Part shown: one piece after another, positions 63,106 through 64,000 of the stretch
How the letters are laid out: every line of letters begins with the position of its first letter
Numbering within the stretch: the first letter of the stretch is position 1
Assembly: GCA_003194525.1 (NCBI GenBank)
Contig: NBIV01000247.1
Location: 62,001-126,000, forward strand
Length of the DNA: 64,000 bases
Reading direction: 5' to 3'
Source of the DNA: Gracilariopsis chorda
Lineage: Eukaryota; Rhodophyta; Florideophyceae; Gracilariales; Gracilariaceae
The notes under the pieces: model-generated
The model's input: only the letters and a program-made list of their open reading frames with translations
Told to the model about the DNA's origin: nothing
The model's database searches: none
Program-made: the position numbers and the translations under genes

Positions 63106-64000
63106 TCATGACCGTTGAATCTGGGTGGCCCGTTTTTGATTTTTCCAAAAATCGTGCCAATACGACGTGTATAATTGAATCTGACGGTTTCGGCGGGCCC
63201 GAGTGTTGGCCCTGTAGACGTTCCGCATTCCTGCACGGCCATGCGCACGCTGTTTAAAGTCTGCAGACTTTAAACAGGGTACCGCACTGATGACATGGCG
63301 GCTGACACTGTCGCCCTTCTTGAAAAAGAGCGTACGTGGCCACTTCTCTCGAATTCCATGACGTGGCAGCTGACACTCAATCCAGGCTTGGAACTGGCGC
63401 CAATACTTCTTCATCTGTGGATGGAATCTGCACTTCACGAGGGATCCTAGGTCAGGAGGCTCCCGTTCCGCGCGTTCGAGATACTTTGCCCTGTCACGGT
63501 AGCTTACATAATCCAGCGCAGCGCGTAGATACTTTCCAGTGTATCCTCGATGCGCCAACATTCTGAACAAGTGAGCCACCTTGGCCTTCCACGTGCGTTC
63601 ATCGGTGGTGTTCCGTAAATAGCGAATCAGTTCGCCCTTAACTACACCGGTGAACGTGTGCGTGGGATGGTTGGACTTGCCATGGAGGTACAGGAACTTG
63701 GAGATAGGCTTAGTGTACACCTTAACGTCCACGAGATTGTGGAAGAAGAATCTCCGCCCTTTGTATATCTCCAGGTCCAGATAGACTGCCTTCTTTTCAC
63801 TGATATCCCATGTCATGCGTAGGTTCGAACATGTGTTCAGTCGTTGCATGAGCAGGTCGGCAGCCTCTCTGTTCCGCAGTATCACGAGACCATCATCAAT
63901 GTAGCGACGGTTGATGATGACACTGCTGACAAAGTCCTTGAAGATCCTTCGGAACTTATAGAACAGGTATAGATTGGCAAAGGCAGGAGCTACGGCTGTT
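63106..64000 (-). CDS. Penelope-like reverse transcriptase (partial, C-terminal part)
   Basis: Minus-strand frame entering from the right edge. The part upstream of 63885 reads APAFANLYLFYKFRRIF and RRYIDDGLVILRNRE, giving the RT catalytic Y-I-D-D box. Then come VYLDLEIYKGRRFFF, VYTKPISKFLYLHGKSNHP and VKGELIRYLRNTTDERTW. The K-P...Y-L-H...S-x-H-P and R-x-x-R blocks after the palm are characteristic of Penelope-like elements and related RTs, where they form the thumb. The C-terminus is basic and shows no GIY-YIG endonuclease, so it may be an endonuclease-free type or a truncated copy. The frame ends with a stop at 63106. Confidence 0.65.
   Translation of the reverse strand, partial: TAVAPAFANLYLFYKFRRIFKDFVSSVIINRRYIDDGLVILRNREAADLLMQRLNTCSNLRMTWDISEKKAVYLDLEIYKGRRFFFHNLVDVKVYTKPISKFLYLHGKSNHPTHTFTGVVKGELIRYLRNTTDERTWKAKVAHLFRMLAHRGYTGKYLRAALDYVSYRDRAKYLERAEREPPDLGSLVKCRFHPQMKKYWRQFQAWIECQLPRHGIREKWPRTLFFKKGDSVSRHVISAVPCLKSADFKQRAHGRAGMRNVYRANTRARRNRQIQLYTSYWHDFWKNQKRATQIQRS
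63250..63277. other. Perfect 28-bp palindrome inside the RT frame
   Basis: Arms CTGTTTAAAGTCTG and its exact complement with no spacer. It lies within the C-terminal coding part of the Penelope-like RT. Confidence 0.8.

Overview
The window is nuclear DNA from a eukaryote. Coding parts carry short spliceosomal introns, the host-gene remnants are eukaryotic (an ABCD-type ABC transporter, splicing factor SF3B1, NB-ARC/WD40 STAND proteins), and the transposon mix (chromodomain Ty3/Gypsy, MULE with a Ulp1-like protease, Tc1/mariner, a Crypton-like tyrosine recombinase, a Penelope-like reverse transcriptase) is that of a repeat-rich protist or alga. I cannot name the species. A red alga or an oomycete-like protist would fit, with low confidence. 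Almost no intact host gene is present.

Layout. 1-2.84 kb: minus-strand Gypsy fossil (A) cut by the window edge. 4.83-10.41 kb: Gypsy element B with 365-bp LTRs and a TCAT target duplication. 11.3-12.85 kb: plus-strand 3' end of a C-family element (C'). 12.85-13.22 kb: a sliver of an NB-ARC gene. 13.22-36.55 kb: a 23-kb nested structure, in which Gypsy element C (duplication GCTTC) carries Gypsy element D (22.3-33.9 kb, duplication TTGGG) inside its gag region. C and D each hold an unrecognised gene on the opposite strand, between chromodomain and 3' LTR. 36.6-37.9 kb: decayed NB-ARC/WD40 gene on the minus strand. 40.4-41.8 kb: decayed Tc1/mariner. 43.1-46.7 kb: host-gene fragments, including an ABCD transporter piece fused directly to an SF3B1 piece. 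46.85-51.70 kb: MULE with about 180-bp terminal inverted repeats and a 10-bp target duplication. 52.7-55.6 kb: tandem repeats. 55.1-62.6 kb: an apparent tyrosine-recombinase element between two 153-bp, near-identical direct repeats. 63.1 kb to the end: a Penelope-like reverse transcriptase on the minus strand.

The best candidate for an undescribed system is the 55.1-62.6 kb block. It has an 883-codon tyrosine recombinase, a convergent spliced partner gene of unknown function, three 25-bp palindromes of the same design (11-bp arms, 3-bp core), and half-sites of that palindrome inside both flanking direct repeats. The second candidate is the conserved antisense gene shared by Gypsy elements C and D.
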